Shown in pieces: positions 37,847 to 62,967 of a stretch of DNA of 64,000 nt. The DNA is from Prinia subflava (lineage: Eukaryota; Chordata; Aves; Passeriformes; Cisticolidae). Position numbers and translations under genes: made by a program. The DNA is taken from assembly GCF_021018805.1 (NCBI RefSeq), contig NC_086258.1, positions 20,676,692 to 20,740,691 of the forward strand, given 5' to 3'. How positions within the stretch are numbered: position 1 is the stretch's first letter; every line of letters begins with the position of its first letter. The notes beneath the pieces were generated by a model. The model saw only the letters and a program-made list of their open reading frames with translations, was not told where the DNA came from and made no database searches.

Positions 37847-39117
37847 GTCTGCACTTCACTGAGAATATCTCAGCAGATGACTCTGAGGAGAAAAAAAAAT
37901 GGTACTGATTACTTATTCTGTAAGATTTGGGAATATTTTATCCTGTGCCTTGATGTCTCTTCATACTCGGAGTATTTTAACATAAGATAACTAGAAACTT
38001 AATTTTATGTCAAAATAAGAGGCTTTCATGGATGTAGTCTAGGTCTTCAAATGTCCATTGATGACCTTTTCAGAACTGTGGATTTGATAGTTCAAGAATA
38101 CTGTGCCTGTAAGACAAGAGTGAACTTGTAACAAGTTTCACTAAGACATCACTATTAGGAAAGGGAATAGAAGAAATTGTTAAAAGGATGAAGAGTGGAA
38201 TAAAACTTCTGAAAAACTGTAGGGTAGGTGACCTACAGTCTTGGAAAACAATGAATCTGTTGGACATTTAACTATTTAATGGTAATGGAAAGGTAATGAG
38301 TAATTAATAAATTTTGCTAATGAAGTTCTCCACAGGAAAAAAAAGTGCAGGCTTTGTGACCTTTTAATATTCTGCCACAATTCATTTGCTCTATGCATTT
38401 GTCATCCTTCACTACAATACCTAAATAATTTTGGCCCCAAAGTTCTCACTTAGGTGAAATAAAATTCAGTCATTGAAACTGGAATTTCCAAGGCTATGTT
38501 AAGATCTCAAATAAATACTTACTGAAAAAATCTAGGAACACACAAGTTCTCAAAAGATTTTTTAAAAAAGTATTTCTTCAAGTGATTTATTAAACATCTA
38601 AGGTACCTAAATTTAGCCAATTGCACTTGAAAATTTTCTAGCTACTTTAGTGAAATTTATTACTTCTTTATTCTTTAGGTAATAAATATATTTTTTGTCT
38701 GGAGTAAGCAAATGATATCTGAGAAAGCTGAGAATCCTGGCACTCTACAAATGTGTTTAGAAGGTCCATATGTTCAGATGATTTAATAATTAATATATTC
38801 TTAAGCAGAATACAGGATTTTGCATTTTTTCCTGCTGTGCTTATCTGGTCATATTCTCCTCCTGCCGTAGCAAAGATGGGAAGGCAGCACACCTTGATTT
38901 ATGTAAGGTCAGTTAAGCAGAATTGAAGAATGTCCCCATGGGGTTTTTCTGTTCTGTCATCAGTGCTCAGAGGCTTCAAACACAGCCTTGGACACCCTCA
39001 CCACTTTCTACTGCAACCCCACCAGGTTTGCATATAGGGTGAACCAGTGAACCTTCCTGACAACCCAGTCAAAAGGATCTGTCTTTGCCCCTAAGAATGA
39101 GTAAATCAGCTTCTTAC

Positions 39118-39165
39118 CTCTCGTGACACCAGATGTGAGGCTTGTGGGCTGACAGCTGGTCAGTA
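39118..39165 (-). other. Possible second 5' UTR exon of gene B
   Basis: On the minus strand a good acceptor (TTTCTGTTTTACAG) precedes 48 nt ending CGAGAG and a strong donor GTAAGAAG. Position between the TATA-linked first exon and the ATG exon fits a leader exon. Not proven. Confidence 0.4.
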
Positions 39166-39349
39166 CTGTAAAACAGAAATTGTAATTCCCAAATTGCTGT
39201 TGCCCAGAAATCAAGAGTGAAAACATGCAAGTGCCTTGAAAACAGATTTATAATGGAGTCCCCTCCTGGACAGGAGCACCGGAGGCAGCAGGAATGTGGT
39301 GGCACGTTGGGGTGCCATCCCCTTCCTGCCAGCCTGCAGACCCCATCCT

Positions 39350-39660
39350 CTTACCTTGGAGCTTTCTGTGGAGCCAGGGCAGACGTGTTGCAGGGACGTT
39401 TTATACGCTCTCGCCTGCAGATGCTACAGATGCCTACTCTTTCTTCGGTCAGAAATATTTTGGCAAACCCTCTTTGGTAAAGCATTGTCTGGCAAACTGA
39501 ACTAAGGGCATAATTGTCATTTGACATGACTAGATATAATTAGAAAATTTTGATGTCTTAGTGGCTATATGAATACATCTCCTATAAACAATCTTCCAAG
39601 GGTGTTAAGGAGAGAATCTGGACTAGTCAAAGCACTTAAAGAACTTGGATTCAGGACTTA
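39350..39660 (-). repeat. Promoter-proximal block shared with gene A (copy 2)
   Basis: Partner of 12240-12540. Similarity covers the TATA/E-box core and about 200 bp upstream, then ends abruptly. Confidence 0.75.
39355..39440 (-). promoter_or_regulatory. Gene B core promoter, TATA box and first 5' UTR exon
   Basis: TATAAAA on the minus strand at 39399-39405 with two CATCTG E-boxes upstream (39418-39423 and 39427-39432). The first exon, starting about 39372, ends at 39355 with CCAAG then GTAAGAGG. Layout is the same as gene A, with one E-box fewer next to the TATA box. Confidence 0.75.
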
Positions 39661-40560
39661 TGGATTTTATTGCTGGCGTTCCCACCGACTCACTGCACGA
39701 CCTGGGATGGATTGCTTGGTATGTCTGTGCTGCAGCTATCCCAGTAGTACAATAGATCAAACAGGATGTTAAAAGGTAGATTAGCATTATTAAAACCTTT
39801 TGGCAGTTTTGTTGGTTTAACCCTGAAAGCAGAAGTGCAGATGCCTAAGAGGTGAGGAGGGTGACAGGCACAGCAGGGTGGTCAGCTAAACACTGCAGCA
39901 GGGAGAGGCTGGGTTCTACCTGGGCTTTTAAGCTGATGGCTCTGATAGATGTGAGGCAGCTTTAGGGGTATCAGGAGGAGTGTGCACACACAGAGGCGTG
40001 TGCCTGTGTGCCTCTTGGCACACACTTCAGATTGCAAGTAAGTGGGAGATTCTCTAAGAACTCTCTAAGAACTGTTCATGTGAACCCTGTGATGGGTTAT
40101 ACCTGCTGAGACTCCTGATCTGCAGGTTAGTGCCAGTGAACAAGATGCTCCCTGCTTTTGCTGGCAACATAACTCCTCCTTAATCCTCCTGTAACCCTAG
40201 GAAGAATAACTGATTTGAAATGCCTTCCAACTGAAACCAGCACACTACTTACAAATGGTAGAAAGATCCTCTTTTCAGTAATACCTGTACAAATAATTGG
40301 ATGTATGCACAAGGGCGACAGCATGCAGTCCCAGATGCTCTCTACCTGATACATCCTCAGTCCAGCACTTCCATTTCATTACAGATATCTTGCACACTTG
40401 GTCCAAGGCACCACGGGTATACCAGAGCACTGGGGGTGGCAGACGTACCTGGACAATGCTGATGGAGAGAGGGGAAGGGGATTTACTGGTGGTGCTGGAG
40501 AGAGACTGGTCTTGTTTTAGGAATAGAGCACAGTCATATGAGCTGATTTAAATCCTGTCA
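39661..40560. other. Spacer between genes B and C, no gene recognised
   Basis: Unique sequence with no coding exon or repeat that I recognise. Confidence 0.4.
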
Positions 40561-40860
40561 AATTTAGGCTGAGGTAGTTAACACCTTCTTTGCCTCAGTC
40601 ATCAACAGAACCAGTGGTTATCCTCAGGGCAACCAACCCCTTAGGCTGTTATCAAGGAAGGGGAGCAGAATGGACTCCCTGCAATCCAGCAGTGAGCTGC
40701 TGATTTTAGGCACTCCCAATCCTGTGAGGCCAGACAGGATTCACCTGAGGCCACTGAGGGAACTGTGGGAAGCATTTGCCCAGCCAGCCTCCATCATTTA
40801 TCATGGGTCCTGGCTAACCAGGACTTTCCTCCAACCAGGTGCGAGAGGCTGGCAAGATTG
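40561..40860 (+). mobile_element. CR1-type LINE internal fragment
   Basis: GGCTGAGGTAGTTAACACC, then TTCTTTGCCTCAGTCATCAA and the following text resemble the internal part of CR1 elements, with many changes and indels. Confidence 0.55.
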
Positions 40861-41304
40861 ATGTGCTGAGACATTTTGGGATGCACGTGTGTGGGGGAAG
40901 GGCAGGTCAGGCCCTGCCCTGGCGAGGCAGTGCACTTCTCCAAGCCCCACCCACCTAGAGCCATGATTCTATGCTGTCACCTGACTTTGGGGATGTTGCC
41001 TTTCCAGTGGCCAACAACAAAGCCATAGAGCTCTTCTGGGTTTTTGCTGTTGTGCTGTGCAGGATGTGAACCCAGCAAGAGGCAGGAGTGAGACACACAA
41101 CCAGGTAGCCGAGGGAAGGTCTGGTTTGAGTGGGAAGCAGTCAGTGAGTTGAGATGTCTTCAGGTTTTGACACTCACCAGTTATTTGGGGACTGAATTTA
41201 GTGTCAGTAGGTACCCATATTCCAGTGGTAGAACATAAAACCTTCTTGGTCCAAATCTCAGAAGAGGGTTGTGAAGTAGAACACAGCAATGAAAGAGATT
41301 CTTT

Positions 41305-41945
41305 AATCCAGATGGCTTTTGAATATTTCCAAGGATGGAGATTTCACAATAGCTCTTGGAAACTTGTGCTCAGTCACTTTTACAGGACAGAAGTATTCCC
41401 AGATTTTCACAGGGTGCCCATTGCCTCTTGTCTTGTCTCTGGGCACCACTAAAAAGGGCCTGGTTCCATCCTCTGTGCACCTCCAGATATTTATATCCAT
41501 GGACACGATTCACCCGACCATTCTCTTCTCCAGGCTGAACAGTCTCTACTCTTTCAGCCTTCCCCTATAAGAGAGATGCTGCAGTCTCTCATTCATCTTA
41601 GTGGCCCTCTGCATTAGCTCTGTATCTCCCTTACACTGGTGAGCTCAGCCCTGGACATCACGTGTGGCCTCAGTGCTGAATTAAGGCCAAGGATCACCTC
41701 CCTCTACCTGCTGCAACACTCCTAATGCAGACACCATTCAGCTTCTTCACAGAAAAGACACATTGTTGGCTCATGCTCACCTTGCTGACCCCCAGAACCC
41801 CCAGGTTCTTGTTTTGCAAAGCTGCTTTTCACCTGGTCAGCACCCAGCATTTACTGGTGTCTGGGCTTGTTCCTCTCCAGGTTCAGGGCTTTGCATTTGC
41901 TTTGTGTTACTGGGTCCCAGATTCACCTCAGAGCTTTGCCTCACC
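41305..41945 (-). mobile_element. CR1-type LINE fragment
   Basis: Contains reverse-complement CR1 3' region phrases such as CTCTTCTCCAGGCTGAACAG, TTTCAGCCTTCCCCTATAAG and the segment ending GGTTCAGGGCTTTGCATTTGC. Diverged copy, no intact frame. Confidence 0.8.
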
Positions 41946-43357
41946 AGTACTCAGCTGCACACTGTCCTTAACACAGAAAACACTTAATGTTAAATGGGCC
42001 TTGGCAACTGTAGAATCACAAGACTTAGATCTTACTGACATGTTTATCTGTATTGCTAGTTAAGTTATAAAAAGAAGATAAATGTTAAAACATCAACTAC
42101 TTTCACTTAAAAGCTCTAAATTCATACCCATTTGCTCTTCCCCTCTTTTGCATTAATGAAATAAGACAGAAAACAAGAACTTCTCTTTCAATGTTTTAAG
42201 CTGTTTTTAAATATCTTTTTGAAGGACATTAGGGCTAAAGCAGTGGCAGCTGTAGGAGCATGTGTTGTCAATATAGGTCATATATGAACTCTCAGTCAAT
42301 GTCTACAGGGGAAAGACACTATATTTGTGGAGGCTGAAAGAGGAGACAGGAGCAAGTGCAAAAAAAGGATTGGGCAAATAACCCAACATTCTGTGTTGTA
42401 GTGTATGACATAAAGCTCATGAAAAGTGAAGTCTTTGGTCAGCTGTCATGAGCATCCCTGGGAAACAGTCTGAGCAACTGAGCATCTGCATTGGATTTGG
42501 TTTAATTTATACAGCTCTTCTCTTTCATCAAGGTATCATTTATATGACACTGGTACAGTGGTTTCTTCCAAAGTAGTCTCTAGTCTGAAATAGATGATTC
42601 AGACTTCACTGTAGTTTCACTTTCTAGATCCCAAAAAATTACTTCAGGGAAAAACTTTGCTATGTTTCCTCTATCCAGGTAGAGCAAGGAGAAATCTGTC
42701 CAGGAAGGAATCTGTTGAAAGGAGTGCAAGCACCTCACAGAAAAAAAAAAAAAAAAAAGAAAAAAAAGAAAAAAAAAAGGCATTGTTTCCTGGGAACCAT
42801 TAATATTCTGTCAATTCCATTTCCATCTCTGCAGGGTGAACTTCACTGGGACCAGAAGCAAACCACAGCAGAGATAAATGGGAAGAGGCATGCTGGAAGC
42901 CATCTCTGGATACAGACTGTGCTGCACAGCAATGCAGTGTCGTCAAGGTGCACATTCCCCATGGAGGAGAAAGGATTCAGTCGTGCTGAAAATAGATCCT
43001 TCTTGAGACACTGGTCACACAGCTACTCCCTTTCTGCCAGGGCCTAAGACTGTATTTTGTTCTCCCCATCCCAGCAGTTAACTGAGAGATAAGGAGTGAC
43101 AAGGCACTTTTTAGCCAGGCAGCAGTCGGGCTGGGGAGGGCAAGGGGAAGTTCCTGCAGGTGCTGTGTATTGGCCATTGGGAACCTCCCTCTGCTGCCTA
43201 TTCAGACTTATCAAGCCCATGAACTGGAAACACAAGAATGGCCTGTATGGGCAGGGGTTTTGCAGCAGGAAAAGGAATGTTTCTTTGGAGTTTTTACTCC
43301 TGGGAGCTACTCTCAGGCACTATGCTCTGTGATTCCCTGAGACAGAGGGCCCTCCAA
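41946..43357. other. Spacer between genes B and C, no gene recognised
   Basis: Apart from the poly-A tract at 42741-42778, nothing recognisable. Confidence 0.4.
42741..42778. repeat. Poly-A rich tract
   Basis: 38 bp of A interrupted only by two G residues. The upstream sequence is not a repeat I recognise. Confidence 0.9.
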
Positions 43358-43449
43358 GGTGTCCCCTCTGGCTGGGGGAGTGTCCAGGTGTCCCCTCTGG
43401 CTGGGGATGTGTCCAGGTGTCCCCTCTGGCTGGGGATGTGTCCAGGTGG
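43358..43449. repeat. 29-bp tandem repeat (minisatellite), about 3 copies
   Basis: Units at 43358-43386, 43387-43415 and 43416-43444, each starting GGTGTCCCCTCTGGCTGGGG, followed by a partial fourth unit. Units 2 and 3 are identical. Confidence 0.9.
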
Positions 43450-43987
43450 CCACTCCCATGCAGCTGAAGCCGCGGCCATCAGTAAAATCTTTGATTTCAC
43501 TTCATTCATTGAACGGTTAATTACATGCTACTTGCGAAAGCATATTCCTCCAGAACACCAAATCCATAATACTGCTGCTCATGAGCATCAGCTGAAATGT
43601 CCTCAGCAGCAGCAGCAGGCTTTGGTTGCTTTCAGTCCTTGAAGAGCAGCGTGACCTGCAGGCAGAGTCAGAGATGTGTGGAGTTCATTGGGGCAGCAAA
43701 ATGCATCTTATTACATCAGGAAGGAGCTCTAGCAGATGAGGGGCAACAGGACAGGCAGAGTACAGGAGATTCTTCTCATTACGACAGGCTGGACATATCC
43801 TCAGTGGTAACTGTATGCTGGTAAGCGTTTCTCCAGGTCCATCACATGAATTTAGGGGTGCGGTTCAAACAATTTTTTCATTTTGAGTTGCCAGGCATGA
43901 GTTTTCAGAAATATCTGTATGATACAGCACTAACATCACCTCTGTGGGTTATTTCTGACAATAATATCACATTGAAGGAAATAAAAT

Positions 43988-44082
43988 TGCATGACATCCC
44001 TGCCTATGTCAGGGGGATTGGATTAGGTGAGATTTAAAGGTCTCTTCCACCCAAACCCTTCTGTGATCTGTGTGACTCTGAA
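43988..44082 (+). mobile_element. CR1-type LINE 3' tail fragment
   Basis: GGGGGATTGGATTAGGTGAG followed by GGTCTCTTCCACCCAAACCC and a TTCTGTGATCTGTGTGACTC end: the usual CR1 3' end with its short octamer-like repeats. Confidence 0.75.
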
Positions 44083-45179
44083 TGGCTGTACTGGGTGAGT
44101 CCAAAGGAACAGGCAGACTCTCACACCCAAGACATTTGTCATCATCCCCCTCTCACCAGACACCCAGCCTCTGCATGACATTCCACCCAGGTGGTGAAGC
44201 CTTCTAGAGAAAAACCACCTCAAGATGCTGAAAAATGTCATATGAATGGACCAAAAATCAAGTAACTTACACATGGGAAGCTGTACTGAAAACAACAATG
44301 TGTTCTGTGTGTCCTTGCCAGTAATAGGAGACAGAAGAACAAGCACGTTCCTACTATCTCTATATGAAGCCTAAGAAGCCTTTGGCCTTCTCAGGTCTCA
44401 GTGACCTATTTGTACCCCCACGTGGAGCCTGTAATGGTCATGGGATAGAGCAGATCTCCTCCTCAGCAGGGATCCCCTTGCACACCCTGCTAGCGAGCCC
44501 TGGGAGGTTGGACAGAGCTCAGAGATGCTCAGCTTCTGCTCCAGTAGAAACCTCCTGCTGTGGGTCGAGGATCTGGAGAGCAGGCTCAGGAGCCTACACA
44601 GACAGCAGTGTCTTCTTGTGCCTGGGGACAGGTCACTGCAGCTCCTCCTCAGGTGATCGGGGTCCCTGATGCCCTGAAAGGAATTGAGATGTGCTCAGGG
44701 CCATGGGGGGCACCAGGAACGAGCAGGATCTGTATGGATGTGCTGCTTCTCTGACCAGGCATTACAGCTAAGGTGAAAGAAAGTCAGTCCTGCATGTGGT
44801 GGGTCACTACTGGTGATTACTCTGCCCTGCTTCAACCAAATCAGCTTGCAGGGTGACTGCTGCCCAGCTCCTGATAAACCATGGTAGATATTCCATGATG
44901 TACAATCTACATACATCTGTTCATTGTTTACATACACATTTGATGTGTTACCAACTGTCTCTTAAGGCAATGTCACACAGGGAACAGACTTGGTGACAAG
45001 CAGCTGTGCTTGGCCATGCTTCTCAAGTTGGGCTCCTCTCCTCCTCAGACAGAGGGTGGGACTCCCAGCTCACAGAGCAGTGGGGAGACAGGTAAAGCAG
45101 CAAAATTTCCTTTGGGGCTGAGAACTCTTGGTTGAGTATCAGAGTTGTGCTGCTAATCAGACTCCTCATGTTACCAGCA
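44083..45179. other. Spacer between genes B and C, no gene recognised
   Basis: No exon, repeat or RNA gene recognised. Confidence 0.4.
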
Positions 45180-45290
45180 AACACCAGCGGAAGAGCTGGC
45201 CTAGGAGGTGACATTCAGGATGTCCTTTCTGTCACTCACCACAGCAGCTGAGGAGCTCCTGTTACAGAGCAGGGGAGTGGGGTGGGCAGG
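45180..45290. repeat. Duplicated non-coding island 1 (copy 2)
   Basis: Partner of 19165-19290, roughly 80% similar, again containing CCACAGCAGCTGAGGAGCTC. Confidence 0.65.
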
Positions 45291-46886
45291 CTAAGACGCC
45301 TCCGGGTGAGACAAAGTCAAAAGATGGCAAGTGGCAAAAGGGGGAGGGAAGGAGGACTAGGATTAGGTGCATAATATTAGCACAAGCAGCAACTGTATCC
45401 TAAAAAAGACAGGATGAGGTATCTTCCTTGGTTGGCACTCATTTGGGACACATGCACAAATCCTACTTCTGGGCAGATTTCAGTGATGTAAATGGAAGTA
45501 AACTGGTATGTAATTTCTGTAAACATGCTCACTTTAAAACATAGGCTTTTCAAGACTAAGGCAACCCAGAGGATGACCACAGAATTTTCTGAGTGACGCA
45601 CACTGTAGTGAAGTTTCCAGCAGGATACACAGCAGAATTTTCTAGTGACATTTCTGAACTAATTTGTTCTTGCAGAAAAGTTCCTTTTGCATCCTTTGGA
45701 AATTTATCAACAGTTTCATTATTTTATATGGGAAGACAGATTCCCTTATGGGTCAGACTAAACATTTCTTTAAATGCTCTCTGCATTCATCTCTGCCAAG
45801 GGAATAATACAAGTCTCTGCTGCTCCTGAAGGGCAAATCAGTTGTGCAAAGCAGAACTCCAGGTTTGTTTTCTTGGTTAGTCCTACACAAAACATATGCC
45901 ACAGGGTGGGCTCAAAAAGAGTGACAAGCCCTGTGGGGTTGGCCACAGCACCAGCTCAAAACCTGGACCACCCTGCACCACCCCCATCCACTTTCCCTCT
46001 GCCAGAGAGAAAAGCAGCTCCTGAGGCTGCTGGACCTGCCCTGCCAGAGCTGAGGTCTGGCCATGCTGGGGGCTTCCAGGCTGCACCTGGAGTAGCCCCT
46101 GAATTCTTCAGCCCTCTGGGAAGGTCTGGATTTTCACTCTGTCCTCCCTGTACAGTTTGTGTTCCCAGGTTTGGGAAATGCTGCCTGAGGATTTGTTCTC
46201 CACAGTGCAGACAGCTCTGCTCAGCACTGTGCCTGGGCATGAACCTTGTACCTTCTCAGCAGTAATGAAACAACAGAATAAATACAGCAAATTATTTCTT
46301 CAAAATTAAAATTAGATTTTAAAAAGAATTTCAGAGGTGGGGTATGAGTTAGTCGTTTGCAGATTATCATTGTAGTGTTTCTCAGCAGTTCCCCTCAGAT
46401 TTCTCCTGACCTTTCATACCCAGACCTGTTCTGAGTTGCCATTTCTTCCACCCCCACATTCTCTATCCTCTTATCACTTATTTCATTTCTTTGTACACAT
46501 CCATCTTGCTTTCCTCTTCCCAGGCCCTGTCTGAACTCCCCAGCACTGTTTCAACCCCACCTCAGTCCTGTGGTTACTCTTTCGCACTCTCTTACCAATT
46601 TTTATCTGCAACAAGAGTCACAATATATCAAGTTCAGCTGCTCACAGCTGATGTATTGGGGCCAGCTCTATTTGATCTGAACGTGTTCAACAGGCTGCTC
46701 CTGCTCCACTTGGCTAAGAGAGGGGACAAGACTTTGCAATGCTGCTGTTCCTGGAGCGAGCCCTGTCTCTGCTTTCCTCACCAGGGAAGGGATTCATGAA
46801 CTGGGGCCTCTTGATCTGCAAAGCAAAGGATGATCTTCTGGGTCTGTGGGCATTGCATTAATTTGTTGGTTTACAAGAGAGGGGGT
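45291..46886. other. Spacer between genes B and C, no gene recognised
   Basis: Unique sequence. No splice-framed exon and no repeat recognised. Confidence 0.4.
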
Positions 46887-47580
46887 GCCCCATGCACCTC
46901 AAGGAGCCCCAGCTGACTGCTGGAAGTACCTGGGCAGCTGCTGGCTGCCCATGGGACAGCACATCCCAGGAGGGAATGGCCGTGCAGCTGGGCTGCCCCA
47001 GGCCATTGCAGGGGCTCCAAGGGGAACACTCTGGATTCTGGAGCAGGGATGCACACTCAGGCCTCATTCTGATGCTTAACCTTTCAGCTGGCAGTGGAGC
47101 TGTGCTGCAGCGAGTCTCTCTGGGGTAAGAATAGCAGCTGCTGCCTTGGGACACGGCACACGTGTCCAGCTCCTCCACGGCAGCACGTTGCACTGCGACA
47201 TAGAAGGCAGCCTACCCGCCCAGGAATGTCTTCAGGCGCTATTAGTGGAAGCAGATCATCCCCACAAACAAGCACGACCCTGCACAGGAGTCTTAGGAGA
47301 GCGGGGCTATTTTGGGCTTTTGACATTGAGGATGAAAGGAGACAAGTGATGGGCTGATCCTGCTGGTAGGGGCCTCCTCCAAAGTTCCTGTCAGCCTTGT
47401 CCCCTCCTCTAGGAATGACTCCTGTGAAGGCTGAGGGGCAGTTTGGTGTGGCCTTGGAGTGCAGGAGAGGGCAGAAGGAGCTGAGAGTTTGCTGAGGGCT
47501 GGGGCCATCCCTGAGTGCCATCAGCAGAGCCCAGCTGTTCTCAGGGCAGGTTCTCCCAGAGGGTGTGCACCTGTCCCTGA
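46887..47580. promoter_or_regulatory. Duplicated non-coding island 2 (copy 2), candidate muscle regulatory module
   Basis: Partner of 20476-21180 with a handful of substitutions and one short deletion in the first 600 bp. All E-box and MCAT motifs of the first copy are kept. Lies 9.0 kb upstream of the gene B start and about 2.1 kb past the end of gene C, so its position relative to both neighbouring genes equals that of copy 1. Confidence 0.5.
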
Positions 47581-49714
47581 GCTCAGGGCCTGGGGCTGCC
47601 TGCTTTATTCTCAACCACACCCATGAGAGTGAGAGGGATACCAGAAAGTATTGTGGGGCTATAAACAACTTGCTGAAAATGTGCAGTGAAACACAAATCC
47701 TTTACATCCAGGAGGGTATTTACTTCTTTCCACCTGAAGCTCTCCATTTCTTAGTGGTTCTTGAGCACCAGAAATGTTTTAGAGGCCTGCTTTCCAGCCA
47801 TTACAATTCCCTCCCCAACTTATTCCCACCTTTTTAACATCTTCTTTGGGTGTGGATTTCTTTCACTGCACTTTTTAATGTCTTATTTATCTCTTTTTAA
47901 ATTTACCATGCTTTGTGAAAAGTTGCAGATTAAACTGTCAGAGGAAAAATCATCACTTTCCCAGAAGAGTTTTCTGGCTGGATCAGCCAGCCAAATTGGT
48001 CTCCCTTGTGACTCCGTATTCAGCTGGACTGGTTCACAGCAGCAGTGTTAGCAGGCAGCAACAAGTGGTCAGGGGACTGAGGGTGTATTGGGTAGCTTAT
48101 AAAGTGCTGCCACTAAATTCAATCCCACACCTTTGGGGGTCAGTCTCATGCTAGTTCCTGGAAGAAGGCCACTTGGCACAGTCACAGCCTTTTAAGCCAT
48201 TCCCATGCACATCCAGCACTGCTGCAGACAAATATCAGCTCAGCCAGCATATAAGAGCCACAATTCCTCATTCATGGTCAAGTTATTTTTTCAGCAGCCT
48301 AGTAAGTTTCCCCTCTAAGTCTGGCTTTGCCAGCACTTCTGTGCTTGTTGAGCATCCCCTGTGTCTGTCAGAATACAGTACAATGGATGTGGGCACCCTG
48401 CACAGTCCATCTGTGGCTGCTCACTTCAAGGTCAGGCTGGTGATAAAGTCAGTCCTTACCCCCCATTTGGTGCCACGTGCTGTGGTTCAGGTTCCTGTGG
48501 ATCACCTTGCCTGGTACTGACAGAACCAGGGCCTCAGCATCTGTGGTGTGGCAGGCTCTGTGGCTGGGATGTTGGACAGAACTGTGTGCTTCTCTGAGGA
48601 TCCCCAGCACTGCAGTGCTTACTCTTGTGCTGCCCTGGACCATCATGGCTCAGCACAGGCTAAGCTTCTGTGCAGAAACTCGAGCTGTGAGGGTTTGTGC
48701 CCCACTGCCGTGCATTTCTTTCAATCTGTTTTATTTCTTGGCAGCACAGGCTTTCTACAGAGGTCAATTGCTACCAGCAGGCCCTGAGCCCAAACCTGCC
48801 CTGTTGCTCTCAGGATTCTCTCCTCCAAACCAGCCAGACCCACATGCATGGTGTGTTATGCCAACACAGGCACCATAACCCTGGATATGTCAGCCTGGGG
48901 ACTCCAGGTGCCAGGTGGGAAAGCCAGGCTCTGGCACCTGCCATTCAGCCAACCCTGGCATGAGTCAGAGCCAACACAAACCAAAAGTGAATCCCACTTT
49001 ATGTAATGAGAAAGAGCTGCACTGCCAGCAGCAAGGAGGAAAGGAGCTGGTGTAGTGAAGGTTGGGATTATCCTGCTAAAGCCACATCCATGCAGAGCCT
49101 TGCAGGGGCTGCTGTGCTCTGCCCATTGTGCTTGGAGTCTCAAAGAACAAGGGACTTTATAGCTGGGACAAGAGCAAACAGCAAACTTTGTGCCAAAAGC
49201 AGGCAAGAGGGCTGGGAAGATTACATGACAATGCCATGGTGATGACTGGATACTCTGGAATGAAAAATGGCAGGCTGGTAAGGGCTACCAGACTTGCCTA
49301 GCAGTTAGGAATTTTCTGTTGATTTTGCACAGCTACTCCTAAACAGAAAAACTCCTGTTTTTCTGCAGGCTCATGAAGCAGAGTATGCACTGAGTAACCA
49401 GTCATTTGACATGGTGGGCTAGGGTCAGTGACATGGCCTAGGAGCACAGCAGGACTTCAGATTGCATCCTGAAGTACAGCACTGTGCCATGAGCTGCTGA
49501 GAACAAGGAGCAGCTGGTCTCCTGAGAATGTGCTGCGTCCAGGCTACAGGAGCTGAAACAGAATTCATCCCTTGGGGAAGTAAAAAGCCTGTCAAACCTG
49601 TAGGTTTTAAATTCAGGATAAAATTGGTCAAACTGGTCACAGAAGGAGTAAGACTCAAACCCTCAGTTTTGACTATACTTAACTTAGTAACGAAATGAGA
49701 CTCTCATTTGGAGC
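47581..49714. other. Spacer downstream of gene C, no gene recognised
   Basis: No coding exon, RNA gene or repeat that I can name. Confidence 0.4.
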
Positions 49715-49881
49715 ATCTGAAGTTGCAGGTATCTATTTTATTGACACTAGTACAGCAACAGCAACAGAAAATGTTTGTGTTCATAAACAAAGGGAAAATT
49801 ACTTCCACAGCTGTTCTCTCCAGCTGTGGAAGTACACAGAGAAGAACACAGAGTAGAAGTTCTGGTTATCCCAGAGGAAGG

Positions 49882-49905
<24 letters not shown>
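49715..49905 (-). CDS. Gene C terminal exon (VVSETEK, stop, 3' UTR)
   Basis: The exon 52689-52826 ends in a strong donor (AAG, then GTAAGG) with no stop. The next convincing acceptor downstream is TTTCCTTTCCAG at 49906, then GTGGTGTCAGAAACTGAAAA and TGA. Joining gives LATKVVSETEK, similar in style to mammalian MYH termini such as HTKVISEE, keeps the frame and is followed by AATAAA. Coding part is 49882-49905; the 3' limit is estimated. Confidence 0.75.
49737..49742 (-). terminator. Polyadenylation signal of gene C
   Basis: AATAAA on the minus strand (GTCAATAAAATAG), 140 nt beyond the proposed stop codon at 49882-49884. This supports the terminal exon call. Confidence 0.8.

Positions 49906-62967
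<13,062 letters not shown>

Noticed and set aside
46858..47193. Possible protein in the duplicated spacer module
   Set aside because: Low-complexity, Ser/Pro/Cys-rich translation without homology that I recognise; kept only as a low-interest check for the parallel frame.
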